From Catonia carolina (Eukaryota; Arthropoda; Insecta; Hemiptera; Achilidae), in the NCBI GenBank assembly GCA_035578175.1, contig JAQMRL010000008.1:64885041-64949040 (forward strand): 64,000 nucleotides of DNA, written 5' to 3'. This document shows positions 43,294 to 56,725 of this stretch, in pieces. The notes beneath the pieces are model-generated. The model did not search any database. It had not been told where the DNA came from and saw only the letters and a program-made list of their open reading frames with translations. A program made the translations under genes and the position numbers. Positions within the stretch are counted from its first letter, which is position 1. Each line of letters begins with the position of its first letter.

Positions 43294-45295
43294 ATATTTT
43301 AGTACTTTTATATTCTGTCATTAAATTTCCAATGTATATGTAATTAAACAATGACGGTTTCTTAAAGATGATTTAAAGGATTGACCTATATTAGGGTTCA
43401 ACATTTTTATAAAGTAACTTACCTACTAAACTTGTGAATAATTTCAAACCAATTCTAGTCACTATTTTTAATCAATAAACAAAAACTGTTAAAATATAAT
43501 TGAAATTTAAAATAATTGAATGCGTTTTGAGTTTGTTTCTCGAACATGAAGAATTCTATCAGTACTTAGGCCCTATATTTCTATGAATATGATTCTAAAA
43601 TGAATACTTTTCTTATGAAATGTCAAGAGCACTTTGCTATTTCAATTTATAGGTAGCTTTGAAGAAAACGTAAACTGACCAAAAAAGAAAAAAATATATA
43701 TAACTGAATTGAGACTTTAAAAAGTAAATATTCTTTAGGGACCACATTCTTAAAGAGGGTTCGAGTTTATTCAGCTCTATTCTGTCCACACACAAAGGTT
43801 GGGAAATGAACCAACAGTCGACTGATAAGAATACTGGTGAATGTTCACAATTTATTTTCAAACAACTCCCTCCACCAATCACCCAACAGTCACAAACCAA
43901 CTTCACAAATTCTGTCAGTTTTCATTCTTCCACATCTTGTTTAATCTATTCGTCTCATTTAACAAACGTAAACTGAATTGTAAGTTACATTAATCAAATA
44001 GGTTATTCGTTAATGAATCTTAAGGTTTTTTTAATTAAAAATATACTGGTGGTAAGGTAACGACTTAGGGAAGCTGTCATGAAAATCAGAACGTGAAACT
44101 AAGACATAATAATACCGTAATCAAATCTGAGGTAATTTATTTGTGAGAAATTCGATATTTACTCAACAATGATTTGTTACAGGGTCTTAAAATGTTTAAA
44201 GAAGGATTTTGACAAAGATTATGGGAGCTAATAGACTAGAAATGAGGAGAGAGAATGGAGGTTGAAACCAGCCGCGCAAATGTGCTCAAATCAGAAAACC
44301 ATCTTAACTTCCATGAGGAAAATAAAACTTTTGTTTTAAAAAAATATTTCAAGAATGAATGCCAGTGGACTTATCTTAAGTTTCGGATAAACAAGAAAAT
44401 CCAAAATACTTCGTTGGAAAACAACAAAAAGAATGTGGCAGACAAGCCAAAAAGGGAAAATAAAATTCACGATAGAATTAAATTTAGAATTAAAATAAAT
44501 GAAATAAAGCGATTTCAGATAAAGACATCCAAAAATTCTGGCATACCATAGATTGTAGTAAGTAGATGTAAAAGAATGGTTGCTTACTGGAAAAGGATTG
44601 CGAAAGAGATGAAATTTAACTTGTTCTACAGTGATCAATCCGGGGAAAAAAACGACTGCTGAAACACTCAAATGGTTTCTTTATATTCCTGAAAAATTTT
44701 GATTCATTGAAAAGTCATTCTTATAATTTTATGCGAAAGAAATTAAGTCCAGTTAAAACGCGCACCAATATTAAAGAAAAAATTAGTTATTGTCAAAATT
44801 GTAACCTCAGTTTTTAACTAAAAAACAAAATAGGCTGATTATACTAATGGTATAAGAAAATTAATAATAATGTAGAACAGGTTGCTGAGTTGAAGGTAAA
44901 AGCACGGTAAAATCAAAATGATTTCTTGTTTAAAAGTAAAAATACTATTTAGTGAGCCAAGTCAGTAGAAAAGTAACACTTCTAGTTTTTAAGGATAAAA
45001 TTTGCAATTTTATGCAAATTTTTTATTTACATGGTTTATTTGAAAAGCTTTTTAACTTCCGGAAGTTTACAAGGAGCTGTGGTTAAGTCGCTGAACTACA
45101 AAAAAGAAGATTAAAAATTTAATTCCAGGCTGTTTGGAATGTTTAGAACCCAACGAAACTACTCACAGTCTATTGTATATCTTTTAGCAGATGATGTGAC
45201 TTCAAATTCAGAAAAGTTGTATTTCAAGTTATTTTATTTGCTTAGAATCTTATATAAAAAAGCGTAATATAAAAAAATTATGTATTTACATGTGT
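43294..45295. other. Intergenic DNA, no gene recognised
   Basis: AT-rich sequence. A Lys/Asn-rich ORF at 44255-44551 (+) and others have no family support and look like chance frames. Confidence 0.4.
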
Positions 45296-45650
45296 TGTGG
45301 TTGTTTAAGTCATCAGCCGAAAATCTGGTTTGAACCTCTAGAGGCTTTACTAAGTAAAACGAGGAGTGAGGTGGTTTACCATTGCTTTTCTCACTGGATG
45401 GAATATGCTTATCAGCATGTCGGGCTCTCTGAAAAGGAACTACTTTCCACTCTGCAAATGACATTTTAAATTCATTCACCACAGGGTCTGGCTGTATAAT
45501 GAAATTCATTACATTTAGAGAAAATAACCCTGAATAGTATCTTTTACACCTCTAACTTTCTGTTCTTATATGCTTAAGTCATATTTGGCTGATAAGAAAC
45601 AGAACTATTTTTGTAGCCCTGGAAATATTTAACACTCCACCTGCCTGTTA
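45296..45650 (-). repeat. RepA copy 9
   Basis: From GTTGTTTAAGTCATCAGCC to CTGCCTGTTACGCG. The family ORF is open from 45509 on the minus strand with several indel-driven changes. Confidence 0.85.
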
Positions 45651-46463
45651 CGCGAAAATTTACATGTGAGTGTACTTTTAAGATTCAAACTGTTTTCTAT
45701 AATAAACAAAAGATAAAGAGAATAAATTAAATTAATTTATTGTTACAAATTTTCCAAAGGCTAGTGTTTTTTTTTAATATAATGTGATTCAGAGAAAAGG
45801 TTTATTACATTGTATTTTAGGAAGGATAAAATCAGCTCAGTATTAGCCTTATTTTAGAAGGGATAAAATAAACAGGGGATAAGAATAGGTTGAAATGAGA
45901 AGATAGAAAATAGGGTGAAAAAAGAAAGAAGAAAAAACAGAAGAATTTGGGAGTTGATCGAGGACTATGAGGAGAGAATTTCAGGGGAGTCAGAATAGAC
46001 GTCATTGGAACGTGACTTGTAAAAGTTAGCTCAAGCGGACAGGCGGAATCCTTTCTCTTCTTTCTTTCTTTCAGAAAAGCTTTCTTTTCCGTTCGTTTCC
46101 CGAATCCATGGACTGTCGAAGGTGAAAAGCTTCTCTTCCATTGTCTAGTCAGAAAAGATTATTTCTACCCTACCTCTTCTTCTTCATCGTCATCTTCATC
46201 TTCTTTTACTTCCTTGTCTATATAACAAAATGCTCAATAAAAATAACAGGCAATCACTACGGTGTTAACTTAGTTTGAACACGATTCCCTGTAGGAACTG
46301 TAAATTCTCATTTCGCTGATGGAAAAGTTTATTGGAGAATCAGGAAAAGATATTATATGATCTGCTACTTAAACTTGTTTCTTTTAGAATGTAAATATAG
46401 TTTCATTGGGACGTTTTATTTTTAATAAACCCGATATGTCGCATCAAATAGTAATTTAAAAAT
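45651..46463. other. Intergenic DNA, nothing recognised
   Basis: Includes a CT-rich run (about 46050-46080) and a TTC-rich run (46172-46210). No supported gene. Confidence 0.4.
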
Positions 46464-46930
46464 TTGATGAGAAACATTCACGTGACTTTCTCTTGTCAAC
46501 GTAAATAATAAAACACATAACCTATGTTTAATCATGAGTAAACAATATAAAATGAAAAACATAACCTAATTATCATCATGAGAGTGACTAAAGATAAATG
46601 AAAATCAACCTTCATACACTAGAACTTCAAAAGATGGAAAATCACTAATTGACGCTAATATACGCTTTGTAGAAAAAAGTGTTTGAAATAAAAGTTGTGG
46701 GTTTTTAATTTTTCATATTGACTTTATTTATTACATTTTTGTCATAAAATGCATACTTCGACTGCATTAAATAACTCAATTTTTACCGATTTTGATGACC
46801 AAAATCAGAGAATGACTTACTGACAATAAACTCAGCATTTTAGGAAAAAAATGTTCGAAATAAAAGTTTTAGGATTTTTAATTCCCTACAACTTTGACGA
46901 CACGCTTTTGCCATAAAATATGTATACGCA
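46464..46930 (+). repeat. RepB copy, 3' truncated and diverged
   Basis: Start region with ACTTTCTCTTGTCAACG and TAATCATGAGTAAAC, then the AAAGTTGTGGGTTTTTAATT block. It lacks the second half of the element. Confidence 0.65.
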
Positions 46931-47019
46931 TTTAATAGCAAAATGTGTATTATTTAATGATTTATATCATACTATTTTTTAATTAAACAAAACCGAAGTG
47001 TATAAAGAAAGTCCAACAG

Positions 47020-47243
47020 GACGGATTTGAGTCTGTGGAAGCTGTAAAAGAGAAAGCGGCACGTGTCCTGAAGGAGCTGACAGAAGATGACTTCCAGCAC
47101 TGTTTCCAACAATGGGAATTCGCATGGAGCGTTGTAGGGATAGAGAAGGAGTGTATATTGAAGATGACAGCAAGTGATTAGTATAAAATGAAAATGAAAT
47201 ATTTTACAACGTCAGTCTTGTTATTTAATAGCCACACCTCGTA
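47020..47243 (+). pseudogene. Mariner 3' end fragment
   Basis: AARVLKELTEDDFQHCFQQW is the conserved C-terminal block of mariner transposases. It ends with a 33-bp terminal inverted repeat (…AATAGCCACACCTCGTA). A different family from the 34-kb element. The same family reappears inverted at 56.2 kb. Confidence 0.75.
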
Positions 47244-47244
47244 T

Positions 47245-47428
47245 TATATCGTTTGAAACTAAAATTTTTAAAATCTATAGAAGATGTTACATCTTCAGTC
47301 ATGTGTATAAAACTCACATGTTTTTTTATACACATAACTAAAGATAAAACTCACATGTGTTTTATACACATGACTGAAGATGTAACATCTTCTATAGATT
47401 TTTAAAAAAATTAGGTTCAAACGATATA
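47245..47428. repeat. Inverted repeat with 76-bp arms
   Basis: Left arm 47245-47320 and right arm 47353-47428 are near-perfect complements (TATATCGTTTGAAAC..., TAGAAGATGTTACATCTTC, CATGTGTATAAAACTCACAT) around a 32-bp loop. It starts one base after the mariner terminus. Confidence 0.85.
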
Positions 47429-47433
47429 ATATA

Positions 47434-48404
47434 CTCTGATGATGGTGGATCCACCGAAACACGTGTAAACGATAAATTAAAAATAAAGGCAGCTTAAAAA
47501 AAGGTAGTGAAATTTATTATATAAAATAGAATGAATTGAATTGTGTAACTTGCGGTCAATTTTTAGGGTTTAGAATTACCGGAATGCATTTTCATAATTA
47601 TTCAACAGACTACGGACGGGTAATTAAGAAAAATAATGTTCAGAATAGTACAAAAAATAAACATCCCATAAAAGAAACATAAAATGTAACAGACAATTTC
47701 ACGGTGGAAAGGATTAACAACTAGGATGATCTCAGTCGTTGGACGTTTGCAACCATGAACGAGAACCATTAAAAACATGCACAGGGAGTACTTTGAAGCA
47801 CAATTATTTTTAGGGGTGGCTTGAAATAACGGAGTGCGTTTTAGAGAGGAGAGATCATTAGGGGGTGTTCTCAATTCTGGTTGTTTCTGCTGCTGCAGTA
47901 GCGACAACTACTATTACTAATACTACTACCACTCTTCTCATCATGTCTTATCAGACAACGGGAATTTGCATGCCAAAGCACCTCGGAGAATACTGAACAG
48001 CAAGTTGTAGAAGGAATCGGGGGAGAGAGCGTTGAGAAAGAGTCTTATACCGTTCCTTTATTCCTCTTACAACGAACCCTAACTTCTCCTTTTCCATATA
48101 TTCACACAATACAAACTCTTCTACCATCCATTCCCTCTTATTCTTCTGCATATCCACACCCTCTGGATAAATATTTATGCACTAAAACCGACTACAAGTG
48201 GAATTGGTACACGAAAATTTAGATGCTAATTATTCCTTTCCGTCTTCATGTACACTAAGTCAACGTAAGTATAAAAATTGCACCATCAAGAACCAAACCA
48301 TTTAACATTATCTCAAAAATAAACCAAATAATAACACTGTTAATGTTCGATCTAAGACGAGAAAACTTTTGTTTGTGAAATTTAAATATTTTAAATCTTG
48401 AAAA
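47434..48404. other. Intergenic DNA, nothing recognised
   Basis: Contains a short imperfect TAC-type microsatellite at about 47905-47935. No supported gene. Confidence 0.35.
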
Positions 48405-49483
48405 AAGTTGTTTAGTTTATCAGCCAAAAGGCTGCTTTCAACCTCTAGAGGCTTTACTAAGTAAAACGAGGAGTGAGGTGGTTTACCATTGCCTCACTGA
48501 GTGGAAAAGTATGCTTATTAGTATGTCAGGCTCTCTGAAAAGTATCTACTTTCCACCCTGCAAATGACACCTTCTTTTCGTTCACCATAGGGTCTGAACT
48601 CTATAATGAATATAATTAATTACTCTCAGAGGAGATAACCCTGACTATACTGTATTTCACGTTCAGAATGCAGTACAGCTCTTAAGAGAACCCGTTGTGT
48701 TCTCAAGCGTACGGAAGACATCAGCCCTCCTCTGCTGACACCATACAAAGGTCACGGGCAAGAATATTTGGAGTTTCGTTTACCACGCTCTAACAAGCTC
48801 ATTTTTAATAAAAACAAAATCTGATAAAATACTTTCGCTTCCTGATGAATCGTATTTTATTACGATGTAAATGTTATTATTATACTCTAATATTTAGATA
48901 AGAAACCGTAGGTACGTATGAGAGAAAGGGGTATGTCATCTCTCTCTTCGTCACCCTCACTGTCGGGCCAGGGGAGTTTTATTACCATTTTTACCTTTCC
49001 GAGATACTAACAACTATTATTCAAACAAGATTTAAACATTTACAAAGATTTAAACAATAACTATTCTTTACACTAAAATAATAAAAAGACAATAAAAGTG
49101 ATAAACAATTTCAGTACTATAATAATTTGTTGGTGGTATTTGTCTGATATTTGAAAAGATACAAATAATTATTAAGTATGTTTTCGTATTACGTTATTCA
49201 ATTAGGAGTTTGTAAATGAGAACGCGTTGTGGCGGGGAGTCAATATTTTTACTTAGTGTAGTAGCGCTCAAACTCCCATATGAAATACACTTATGGACTT
49301 TCCGTACTGCATTCTGAAAGTGAAATCAACTATAGTGTCTTTTACACTTCTACCTCTTCTATTCTTAAATGCTTCAGTCATATAATTGGCTGACCATGTG
49401 ATAAGAAACTGAACTATTTTTTTATAGCCCTGGAACTAGAAGATCGAGTGCAATTATAATTTAAATCTGCCTGTTACGGGCAA
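48405..49483 (-). repeat. RepA copy 10, split by an inserted element
   Basis: RepA sequence 48405-48649 continues at 49335-49483 with no loss (…CTGACTATA, then GTGTCTTTTACAC…). This gives the empty-site structure of the insert exactly. Confidence 0.85.
48650..49328. mobile_element. TIR element, 679 bp, with 6-bp target duplication
   Basis: Ends are CTGTATTTCACGTTCAGAAT and, inverted, TGATTTCACTTTCAGAATGC. ACTATA repeats on both sides (48644-48649 and 49329-49334). No transposase ORF. It sits inside a RepA copy, so it is the later arrival. Confidence 0.8.
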
Positions 49484-49710
49484 AAAAATTTAATTGGGAT
49501 GAAGTCATATTTCATTTTGTTTATTGTGCAGGAAGGTTAGATCTTCCATCTGCTCTATGCATCAGTTGTTCACTATATGTACATCCACTTCATTATTTAA
49601 AATTTATTGTATTTGAATTTCAACGTTTAAGATTGTATGAGAAGTTAAACGCTTTAAGTTTAGTTTACCGTCAAGCGCAGTGAGAGGAGGTGGCTGTCTA
49701 TAATAAAAAC

Positions 49711-50864
<1,154 letters not shown>

Positions 50865-52265
50865 TGAATAAAGATTGTTTACAGTTGTTACGTTTGAGAA
50901 AGTTTTAATAATTCTAAACGTTAATACGGATTTAGAGTAAGTAACGTTAACTAAAATACAATCAGGTTTAGTTTATGTGAGAAGAAGGTGTAATACAAGC
51001 AATTAGGCGGACATTGCAGTTTATAACCCTACATTTCACGGCCGTTATGATCAACGATAAGAAACACACTATATTACAGCATATACAGTACTACCCACAA
51101 TAATATGCCTAGTTGTCTAGGAGAAGTAATAGTAAAGGCCATGTCTCGCCACAATTCTACTGATAAGAGATACGAATATCGTTCTAGTTAAGTTTACACG
51201 CGTTATTATACATTCAACTAGGTAGTTAGACCATCTACATACGAATTTGAATTCAAATTTATTGTCCATGAACGGTAATTCAAGTGTTGGCTATATATAA
51301 ATTTGCTTTACACCCTATCGTATTTATCTTATGACCGTAGATAACGCGTTTCTCGTTTTGATTTACCAAACATTTCAAATCAAATGTTACTACGTCTATA
51401 ATCTATCTGAATAATATGTTCAAAAACTACGTTCAGATTTTTCAATTGAAATTGCGTCATTGGATCCAAATATAAATATAATTACCAGTGTTTGAAATTC
51501 TAGCTTGGCACACGACCTTGTGCACGCCGTACTGGGCGGGAGGTGGGGAGACGTATTTCCGAAAACATGGTCGCACTTCACTGTTCTTTTAAAAACTTTC
51601 AACACACGCTGTTGGCGTTCAAGTAAAATTATAAACTGATTATGTCATATGGCTCACATACAAATAAAAACAAAACAAAAATTGATAACAACATTAGAAC
51701 GTTCATGTTAACCGATTTTATTAATGTAAGTAATATTTAATTATACTTTAACATCAGGTGTAGTGTCGACATCGTAGGCCTATAATTCCTTCCTCGCATT
51801 TTCATAGTACTGTATCTAAAAGTGAATGTTTACGTGTGTTTTGCGTTACTATACTACAGGTACTTACGTTCAAGTAAGCTATTAAGTGGCAATTGTGTGG
51901 TCCTTTTTTTAATTCACTTTTTCAAACAAAATGTAGGAAAATAAAGTGTTAATCGCGAGTTCTGTAGTTTTATAATTAGAGCGCCGACCTAATCAATTTG
52001 CCAGATTTTTTTCAGTTAATATAAACCTAAATCAAATTTAAACAGTAGGGCTACTTTATGTAAATATTTAATTTTATTTGTTTGCAATTTACCACGTGTA
52101 TTAATCGATTTAATGTAACAAAAAATAAATCAGCGTAGGTATTAAAGTATTAAATGAAATAAATAAAATGTATTAGTGGAGTCAATGTTTTCGGAGAGAC
52201 TAGTATGGCGACACATGGTTGCAGTTCCACACACTGTAACTAATAATATCAGGGTCTTATCTGTA
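50865..52265. other. Intergenic DNA, nothing recognised
   Basis: Unique-looking AT-rich sequence without a supported ORF or repeat. Confidence 0.4.
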
Positions 52266-52482
52266 ACTAGCTAAGTACGCGTTCTTCGAACGGTTTCCTT
52301 GGTGCTGTGGACGGTCGGTTGGGGCACCGAGTTCGATCCCTGTCAGATCTGATATTCTTTAACTATTCATTATTATCTACCTCCTTTCAACGTCAGCATT
52401 ATTATTTATGAAAAAATATAGTTCAACGTAAATTAAGAGCGACATCTTGGTGTTTCTAAATTAAGATATACAGCGCTTTATT
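52266..52482 (+). repeat. tRNA-derived SINE, family T4
   Basis: Head GTTCTTCGAACGGTTTCC, B box GAGTTCGATCCC, then a body with ACCTCCTTTCAACGTCA and ACATCTTGGTGTTTCTAAAT. The inverted partner is at 56.5 kb. Confidence 0.7.
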
Positions 52483-53422
52483 ATTTTCATAATAAATGAA
52501 AGGTAAATCACAATAGGAACACCACGATGGTGACCACTATTAAGACGACTGATTCATTTTTGACAATACTGCCATTTTTGACAACTGACTGAATGAATAC
52601 GGGTTTTACCGGCGCGTAGACCTATGTTTATTGTTCAGTTTATTTTGTGTGTTAATATTCTTCTAAAAATATTGGTTTATTTTTTTTTAATTGGTAATAA
52701 CTCTCTGTTATTACGCATGAAAATGAAAAACTTTACATAATCAAACTTATTTGTCTTTAAAGGTTTTGGTAATTTCAATTATATAACATTTTTTGATATA
52801 ATATATCAAAATTATTGACTTTTAACGGAGATATTTGTAGTTTTTTGTTTACCACTACCTCTGAACTCTCCCATCCCTTGGCATTATTAAAAATATTTAT
52901 AGCCTATTTATATTTCGATTATGTCCAGAACCTAGATACCGAAATTCATTGAATTTGGTTAAGCGGTTCTTGCGTGATGCCGTAACATACAAACAAACAA
53001 CCAGATAAACAAACAGATAAAAATTCAACTGAACTTATTTTCGGTGTTTACGTGGTACATCTGGCGTAGAAACAAAATTTGAGGCATTTTTAAAAATTGT
53101 ACAGACAAAATCACAATATTATTTTTATGGATGTGTCCACAATCAGATTGTACGGCAAGCCTACTTCTGTAACCATAAATGCGAAGTGAATAATGAACTC
53201 CCGTCATAATAAAAATATACGGTATTTCTTCTAAGCTGAGACCTGCTGTAAACAACATTTTGTGAAGTAAGGTTGGATCTGTTGTGTCTACGCTACGTGT
53301 AACTGGATGGCTGGCGCCCGTCGCCCGCTTGTATTTCTACATACCATTCATTCGTAACCTGTATATCCATTTGTAACCTGAATCTTATAGAGTTAGTGTA
53401 GACTCAGGTAGACTCACTATAC
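52483..53422. other. Intergenic DNA, nothing recognised
   Basis: Mixed sequence with no supported gene. Confidence 0.35.
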
Positions 53423-53941
53423 TGTAGTGGTAAGGTTAATAAGGATTACATGGCTAAAAAAATAATAAAGCATTTAAGCTCTAATAAGTAAGGAAACTTT
53501 TTGAATTATGGTTTCTAAAGTATCGGTGAATAAGTAGAAAAACTGAATAGCTCACGTGGAAAAGAAGGAGAAACGCCTATGGGATTTAGATTCTTTGAGC
53601 CAAGTTTAGGTGTAAAAACTTGTTGTAAATTTGGAACTTGATTCAAGTAGTGACAACGAGGATGATGTGTCGTCTCATGAAGTTTTATCGGGTTAGAAGA
53701 ACTGCAATAAGGTAACCTATTACAGTACGTTGTTTATCATTAACAACCTCAAGCCTAGTTACAAATAAATGTTTATAATAGTAATAATATTGTTAATTAA
53801 TTACCTATTATAAAGAAATTAACAACGGTAAATTTCCTGTATAACGAACGTAAATTTTTTGGATGGATCGCGCTACGTAATATTTTTCTTTGAAACTGTT
53901 TTGACCAGGTCTCAACTTAGCTGACATAAAGTGCAATACAT

Positions 53942-54075
53942 ACTATAGTGGAGAGATGACTTGAATGCTAGTGTGAGATGAAGTGGGGAACAGGAAAGCT
54001 CGTCCTATCTATAGACAAGCTTTCCTGTTCCCCACTTAGTCTCACACTAGCATTCAAGTCATCTCTCCACTATAC
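53942..54075. repeat. Hairpin of two inverted array units
   Basis: Left arm 53942-54000 and right arm 54018-54075 are near-perfect complements (GGAGAGATGACTTGAATGCT versus AGCATTCAAGTCATCTCTCC) with a 17-bp spacer. It forms the left edge of the tandem array. Confidence 0.85.
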
Positions 54076-55040
54076 TTTTCGATATTATCACCTTGACGAT
54101 TGAGGGATTTGTCCCAATCTATGGACAAGCTTTCCAGTTCCCCACTTCGTCTCACACTAGCATTCAAGTCATCTCTTCACTATCTTCTTCTTCTTGAAGT
54201 GCCTATCCTCTATGGATGTTGGCCATCACATTGGTCCACATTACTCTATTCACTGCCGTTCTGAACAGAGCTGTTGACGTCATCCCAGTCCACGCCCGCA
54301 AATTCCGCAGCCACGATATCCGTCTTCGCCCTACTGATCGTTGCCCCTCTATCTTCCCCTGTAGGATGAGTTGAAGAAGGTGATATTTTTCGTTTCGCAT
54401 GATGTGCCCGAAGTACTCCAATTTTCTACGCTTGACAAGTTGTAAGAATTCTAGTTGTCCATCAATGCGTTGTAGTACCGCATCGTTTGACACGTGGTGT
54501 GTCCATGAGATTCTGAGCATGCGGCGATAGCACCACATCTCAAATTCATCTATGCGATTACATGAGGCATCAGTAAGGGTCCACGCTTCCGCCCCATACA
54601 GAAGGGTTGAGAGTACATAACATTTTAAAATTCTCATTCTAGTATAGATGTTGAGGGACAGGTTGCATAGTATGCTACGCATCCTGTTAAATACACCTCT
54701 TGCTTTCTCGATTCGGCACTTCACCTCTCGAGAGTGATCCCAGTTCCTGTTCAAGGTACAGCCCAGGTATGTGACTGTCTCGGCTATTGTGAGAGCTACA
54801 TTGTGAGAGCTCTTCACTATACTTTTCGATATTATCACCTTGACGATTGAGGAATTTGTCTTAATCTAAGGATAAGCTTTCCTGTTCTCCACTTCGTTTC
54901 ACACTAGCATTCAAGTCATCTCTCCACCGTACTTTTCGTTATTATCACCTTGACGATTGAGGTATTTGTCCTATCTATGGACAATCTTTCCTGTTCCCCA
55001 CTTTGTCTCACACTTGCATTCAAGTCATCTCTCTACTATA
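54012..55040. repeat. Tandem array, about 109-bp unit, split by a LINE
   Basis: Three to four direct units contain GACAAGCTTTCCTGTTCCCC, TCACACTAGCATTCAAGTCA and TATCACCTTGACGATTGAGG. The array continues after the LINE insertion at 54184-54809. Confidence 0.85.
54184..54809 (-). pseudogene. RTE-like LINE, 5'-truncated, with 11-bp target duplication
   Basis: Open minus-strand frame of about 200 codons: TVTYLGCTLNRNWDHSREVK, RILKCYVLSTLLYGAEAWTL, FEMWCYRRMLRISWTHHVSN, KRRKLEYFGHIMRNEKYHLL and SVGRRRISWLRNLRAW. It ends in a short (GAA)n tail. CTCTTCACTAT on both sides (54173-54183 and 54810-54820) marks target-primed insertion. The intact frame and exact duplication suggest a recent event. The first residues of the open frame upstream come from the array, not the LINE. 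Confidence 0.85.
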
Positions 55041-55139
55041 TCTTCATAACTTCATTCCCACCAAACAAATTTGTTTGAAAAAATGTTACCGCATATATGA
55101 GATTTTTGGGCATCCGGGTTGTAGTGGTAAGGTTAATAA

Positions 55140-56215
55140 TTTATCAATTGTTGTAATAAAGTATTTGTAAATTAAAAAATGTATATAAATAAATTTTATT
55201 TTGTAAATAAATTAAAATGTTAAATTTACTAAATATTTAATTGTAAATTTGAATGTTATAGTGGTGGCATAGCGTATAGAAGAGATAAATAGAAGATCTC
55301 TTCTATACGCTATGGTGGTGGGGAATCGAATGTTTTAGTTGTGTGCATTAGTATTCAATAATCCATGGTGTGTGTTCTGTGTGCAAACAGTGAGTAAGAC
55401 AGTACATTTTTATGGTTTCAGAAATAAGCCCCGCTCCATTTTTGTGGACACAACAAATAAGACCCTAATATCACAGTTATTTTATGGGCGTAAAATGGGA
55501 GTGAAGGTAGGAAGAAGATACACAAATTTTAAACCGAAACCATAAATGGAAACGTAGTTTCTTAATTCAAAGCCTAATTCATTAAGGCTGGATTTAAAGC
55601 ATAAGAAGTTAGGCCTATATGAATTTTAAAATGTTATACGCTATAACTTATAAGTACCGTACAACGAATGCAATCACAAACATTATTAAAAAACAATCTC
55701 TCAAAATATTTTGACATAGGATATCAATCATAACACGCAATATTACAGAGATATTTAATCGGTATTTAGTATTATCTGATGCAATATTCATTTAAGAAAG
55801 CCTGCCGAGAGAGACAAAGAGAATTATACTCAGATAAAGACAAAGAGGTTGAGTGTGAAAATAGAAATGAGGAGCCGACTAATCTCTTTTTAATAGTACC
55901 AAAGAGGAAAGAGCAAAAACATTACCGTCTACGATTTATTATCAAATTAATCATGCTTTAAATGGAAGGGAAGAAGAAAAATGAAAATGAGACGGGAAAA
56001 ATACATGAAAAAGAAAGAAAATGATTGAGGAACCTGCTAAAGAAAGGTCTTCTAAATTTCGTTTCAATGGTTAGGTTAGGGTACACATATTAATAATTCA
56101 ATTTAAACCATTTATTCGTCCAAATTTGAATACTGACGTTTGATGCACGGTGCTAAAAGAAAAACAAAATACATGTTTTAAGGTTCAGTAAAAGTGTTAT
56201 TAATCATCTACAATA
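55140..56215. other. Intergenic DNA with a perfect hairpin
   Basis: CATAGCGTATAGAAGAGA (55268-55285) and its exact complement (55297-55314) form an 18-bp stem with an 11-nt loop. Short ORFs here have no recognisable domain. Confidence 0.5.
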
Positions 56216-56395
56216 TACGAGGTGTGGCTATTAAATAACGAGACTGACGTTGTAAAAAAAATTTATTTTTATTTTATACATAATCACTTATTGTCACCTT
56301 CAATGTACACACTCTCTATCCTTACAACGCTTCATGCGAAGTTTCCATTGTTGAAAACAGTGCTGGAAGTCATCTTCTGTCAGCTCAAATCTGAC
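56216..56395 (-). pseudogene. Mariner 3' end fragment, inverted
   Basis: The minus strand encodes ELTEDDFQHCFQQWKLRMKR with a one-base slip before the stop. The 33-bp TIR (TACGAGGTGTGGCTATTAAA) is at the plus-strand left edge, next to TA. Same family as 47.0-47.24 kb. Confidence 0.75.
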
Positions 56396-56507
56396 CGGGT
56401 GGCGGCCGGCTTGGTGTAGCGCTTACCACGAGGTCACTCTCCGTATTTCTTTGTTTATAGATGACGAACATCACAGTGAATAATTCCATACCCCTTCCCA
56501 TAATCTG

Positions 56508-56725
56508 AAAATAATAAAGCGCCGCGTATCTTAATTTAAAAACACCAAGATCTTGCTTTTATTTTACGTCCAACAGTTTTTATTTCATTAATAATAATTT
56601 TGACGTTGAAAGGTGGTAAATAACAATGAATGATTAATGAATATCAGTTCTGACAGGGATCAAACTCGGTGCACGACCAAAACGTCCACAGCATCAAGAA
56701 AACCGTTCGAAGAACGGGTACTTTA
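56508..56725 (-). repeat. tRNA-derived SINE, family T4, inverted
   Basis: Reverse copy of 52.27 kb. The B box on the minus strand reads GAGTTTGATCCC and the head GTTCTTCGAACGGTTTTC. Confidence 0.7.

Larger units (their letters stand above)
53423..55139. mobile_element. Possible composite repeat bounded by a 20-bp direct repeat
   Basis: TGTAGTGGTAAGGTTAATAA occurs at 53423-53442 and 55120-55139. Between them lie an acidic ORF remnant (LDSSSDNEDDVSSHEV, about 53640-53690), a tandem array and a LINE insertion. Whether this is one element is uncertain. Confidence 0.3.

Noticed and set aside
44255..44551. Lys/Asn-rich 98-aa ORF as a gene
   Set aside because: Composition follows the AT-rich background; no domain, no paralogue, no splice context.
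47245..47428. CRISPR-like repeat
   Set aside because: A single inverted repeat, not a series of spaced direct repeats; the genome is eukaryotic.
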